This document shows, piece by piece, positions 63,792-64,000 of a DNA stretch of 64,000 nt. Under the pieces are notes generated by a model. It had not been told where the DNA came from. It made no database searches and worked only from the letters and a program-made list of their open reading frames with translations. The stretch is from NCBI GenBank assembly GCA_003024785.1, contig PUQB01000405.1, positions 134,615 through 198,614 of the forward strand, read 5' to 3'. The position numbers were made by a program, and so were the translations under genes. Each line of letters starts with the position of its first letter. Position 1 is the first letter of the stretch. The stretch is from Selaginella tamariscina. Its lineage: Eukaryota > Streptophyta > Lycopodiopsida > Selaginellales > Selaginellaceae.

Positions 63792-64000
63792 ATAAAGTCA
63801 TATTGTATAGTTGTTAAATATATAAAAATGTTAAATATTATAAAACATTAACATTTAAAACTGAAACTCGATTATGTGTACAATTTTTATTTACATCGCT
63901 CGAATGAAAGCTCGTAAGTCAAAACTGAAAAACTTGTACAGAAATCAATACCGAATTTACTTATAAAATCACATTTCTAATATTTTGACCAAAATATTAA

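Larger units (their letters stand above)
57976..64000 (+). repeat. Right arm of the large near-palindrome (continues past window)
   Basis: Order from the axis: gene Y fragment (57976-58135), R1 (58140-58680), SLC35C2-like fragment (58690-59167), gene X remnants (59500-61340), AT block (61600-62640), small gene (63472-63791) and its 3' flank to the window edge. The flank still mirrors the left arm at the end, so the true length is greater. Confidence 0.8.

Noticed and set aside
1-64000. CRISPR arrays, bacterial operons or a viral genome
   Set aside because: Spliceosomal introns, plant nuclear gene families and eukaryotic retroelement remnants rule out a prokaryotic or viral contig; no regular spacer-repeat array was seen.

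Overview
This is a nuclear window from an AT-rich, intron-rich eukaryote, almost certainly a land plant. The best evidence is the proteins. There is a HINT3-type HIT hydrolase, a SixA-like phosphohistidine phosphatase, an AIRP2-type RING protein, a PLS-class PPR protein, an SLC35C2/TPT-family transporter, a plant/cyanobacterial-type Orn/Lys/Arg decarboxylase and a nuclear-encoded mitochondrial uS19. Introns are short GT-AG introns (about 45-250 nt), often carrying TG, CT or TA microsatellites. A degenerate Ty3/gypsy element of chromovirus type and the PPR style would fit a non-seed plant, but that is inference; I cannot name the species.

Layout. 1-3.4 kb is AT-rich microsatellite DNA. 3.4-19.3 kb is the gene-bearing part: uS19m (-) and the decarboxylase (+) share a 160-bp divergent promoter, followed by HINT3 (+), the SLC35C2-like gene (+), a gene-free AT stretch with a ~1.45-kb direct duplication, SixA (-) and a PPR gene (+). 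33.9-38.7 kb holds a possible Myb/SANT-like gene, unidentified exons with a tandem exon duplication, an EF-hand/EH-like gene (-) and a 5'-truncated RING gene (-). 38.7-40.7 kb is a decayed Ty3/gypsy gag-RT-RNase H region (-). 40.7-48.4 kb is mostly non-coding TE debris, with a 68-bp-arm foldback and an LTR-like 1.6-kb GC-richer unit.

The most unusual feature occupies 20-31.5 kb and 48.7-64 kb. A unit of about 5-6 kb recurs whole or in part, in both orientations. Its order is: fragment of an unknown gene (Y), an EH-promoter-like repeat (R1), a captured fragment of the SLC35C2-like gene, exons of an unknown gene (X), an AT-rich block, and a small two-exon gene for a ~73-aa protein with an E2F-type TTTCCCGC element. 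Two copies form a near-palindrome of more than 11 kb (axis ~57.91 kb, arms nearly identical where sampled) that runs off the right edge. A second, older palindrome has its axis at ~28.55 kb.

Several otherwise well conserved genes contain single-base frameshifts (decarboxylase, SLC35C2-like, PPR, EH, uS19m), while HINT3 is intact and SixA nearly so. Either base-level indel errors or incipient pseudogenes could explain this. Percent identities are by eye over sampled stretches; no database search was run.
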